From positions 1-7,068 of the forward strand of contig CANJSR010000262.1 in NCBI GenBank assembly GCA_947476855.1: a stretch of 7,068 nucleotides of DNA. Direction: 5' to 3'. The position numbers and the translations under genes were made by a program. This DNA is from Acetobacteraceae bacterium (lineage in GTDB: Bacteria > Pseudomonadota > Alphaproteobacteria > Acetobacterales > Acetobacteraceae). The notes under the pieces are model-generated. The model did no database searches and was not told the DNA's origin. It saw only the letters and a program-made list of their open reading frames with translations. Shown here piece after piece: positions 6,240-7,068 of the stretch (positions are counted from its first letter, which is position 1; each line of letters begins with the position of its first letter).

Positions 6240-6737
6240 ATGCGTGGCATGGTCCTCGGGCTTGCTGCCCTTTGTGGCTTGGCGGCTCAACCAGCTATGG
6301 CTCAGCGCCATTGTGCCTCTCACGCCGAACTTTCGGCGTTCGAAATTCAGGCGCTCCGCAGTGAAGTGATGGTACTCGCCACCGGCTGCAATGAAGATCA
6401 GCGCTACAACGCCTTCATGCGGAAGTTCCAGGGCGACCTGCAGGCCAATGAACGCGCCATCTCGGCGTACTTCAAGAAGCATTACGGCCGCAGCGGCCAG
6501 GCGCAGCACGACCGCTTCGTCACCGACATGGCCAACGCCCGCTCCTCCATGGGCACCCAGCTCGGCACCGATTTCTGCCCCCGCAACGCGCAGATCTTCT
6601 CCGAACTGATGGCCCTGCGCAGCGTCACGGAACTGGCCGAATACGCCGCGTCCAAGGACCTGGTGCCCCCCACCATGGGCATCTGCCAGCAGGTCGCCGA
6701 GGCGCCGGCCGCCAAGCCCGCCACCACCAAGCGGTAA
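6240..6737 (+). CDS. Small exported protein with four cysteines, function unknown
   Basis: 165 residues; I do not recognise a named family. The N-terminus is a typical Sec signal peptide: Arg at 2, hydrophobic core about 4-16, and a likely cleavage AMA|Q after residue 21. The mature part is predicted to be periplasmic, mostly helical and charged, with four Cys at 25, 50, 113 and 149, an even number that could form two disulfides. The tail (153-165) is an Ala/Pro/Lys/Thr low-complexity stretch. AGGAAGGG (6223-6230) precedes the start, and GC-rich codon use fits the core genome. It lies 75 bases upstream of purB on the same strand, but the spacer is structured, so co-transcription is uncertain. 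Existence as a gene is well supported by signal peptide, ribosome binding site and codon use; function is not. Confidence 0.8.
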   Translation: MRGMVLGLAALCGLAAQPAMAQRHCASHAELSAFEIQALRSEVMVLATGCNEDQRYNAFMRKFQGDLQANERAISAYFKKHYGRSGQAQHDRFVTDMANARSSMGTQLGTDFCPRNAQIFSELMALRSVTELAEYAASKDLVPPTMGICQQVAEAPAAKPATTKR

Positions 6738-6745
6738 TCGCGCCA

Positions 6746-6803
6746 ATCCGCTTGCAAACCGGGCGAGCGGGCGGTACCTCCCGCCCCTCACCCGTAAGCG
6801 GAT
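6746..6803 (+). promoter_or_regulatory. Nested inverted repeats in the spacer before purB
   Basis: Outer arms ATCCGCTT (6746-6753) and AAGCGGAT (6796-6803) are perfectly complementary. Inside are CGGG (6760-6763) / CCCG (6791-6794) and GGGCGG (6769-6774) / CCGCCC (6781-6786) with a 6-base loop. Together they form one long interrupted hairpin ending 9 bases before the purB ATG. No T-tract follows. It could be a Rho-type terminator or stabiliser for the upstream gene, or a purB leader structure. I do not see a known riboswitch consensus. Confidence 0.45.
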
Positions 6804-6812
6804 CAGTCAGCG

Positions 6813-7068
6813 ATGGTTCCTCGTTACACACGCCCGGAAATGGCCGCCATCTGGGCGCCCGAGAACCGGTACCGCATCTGGTTTGAAATCGAGGCCCTCG
6901 CGGCCGAAGGCATGGCCCGCATCGGCGCCATCCCGGCCGAGGCCGCCCGCAACATCCGTGAAAAAGGCGCCCCGAAGCTCGCCGGCATCAACGCCGCCGA
7001 GGTCGAGCGGATCGACGCGATCGAGCGCGAAACCCGCCACGACGTCATCGCCTTCCTCACCTGGCTCG
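6813..7068 (+). CDS. purB: Adenylosuccinate lyase, N-terminal part (3' end outside window)
   Basis: PurB cleaves SAICAR to AICAR plus fumarate and adenylosuccinate to AMP plus fumarate in cytosolic purine synthesis; it is a homotetramer of the fumarase/aspartase superfamily. The window holds 85 codons of about 430. The opening MVPRYTRPEMAAIW followed by ENRYRIWFEIEALAA is the standard PurB N-terminus of Alphaproteobacteria, and the segment ERETRHDVIAFLTWL (about 71-85) contains the conserved TRHDV motif of the first active-site region, where the His is functionally important. The reading frame stays open to the window end. The start is the ATG at 6813; I see no strong Shine-Dalgarno site before it, only GGATCAG-type purine-rich sequence after the 6746-6803 hairpin. 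Confidence 0.95.
   Translation, partial: MVPRYTRPEMAAIWAPENRYRIWFEIEALAAEGMARIGAIPAEAARNIREKGAPKLAGINAAEVERIDAIERETRHDVIAFLTWL

Noticed and set aside
6738..6812. Purine riboswitch before purB.
   Set aside because: No match to the three-way-junction purine aptamer core; the stems are simply nested.

Overview
The window is high-GC bacterial chromosome. Codon use, the Alphaproteobacteria-like N-terminus of PurB and the gene content suggest an alphaproteobacterium, possibly Acetobacteraceae or another Rhodospirillales; that placement is inference. It carries six protein genes, two of them cut by the window edges. I see no tRNA, rRNA, CRISPR array, transposase or phage gene.

Region 1 (1-2748, + strand) is an oxidative-metabolism pair: the C-terminal end of a cytochrome P450, followed 26 bases later by a full-length molybdopterin-binding large subunit of the xanthine dehydrogenase / CO dehydrogenase superfamily. 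They probably form one transcript, closed by a strong hairpin. The molybdenum subunit has Gln where the family's catalytic Glu is expected, and no FeS or FAD partner subunit lies next to it.

Region 2 (2749-4561) is the unusual part: a 520-residue two-domain protein with an N-terminal TIR domain, a Pro-rich linker, and a C-terminal domain of the formylglycine-generating-enzyme (FGE-sulfatase, C-type-lectin-like) fold that lacks the FGE catalytic cysteines. It ends in a 2 x 33 bp tandem repeat. Its start lies under a potential hairpin covering the ribosome binding site, and its 3' half and flank are clearly AT-richer than the neighbours. The architecture suggests a sensor/effector (conflict or signalling) protein on a transferred islet: the FGE-like fold would recognise something and the TIR domain would respond, for example by NAD+ cleavage. 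This role is inferred from the domains alone.

Region 3 (4562-6040, - strand) is a succinate-semialdehyde-dehydrogenase-like NAD(P)+ aldehyde dehydrogenase, convergent with the TIR gene and with a strong ribosome binding site. Region 4 (6041-7068) holds a 199-base divergent intergenic region, a small exported four-cysteine protein of unknown function, a structured 75-base spacer and the start of purB (adenylosuccinate lyase, purine synthesis). Regions 3 and 4 look like ordinary core chromosome; the TIR-FGE gene looks like the accessory insert.
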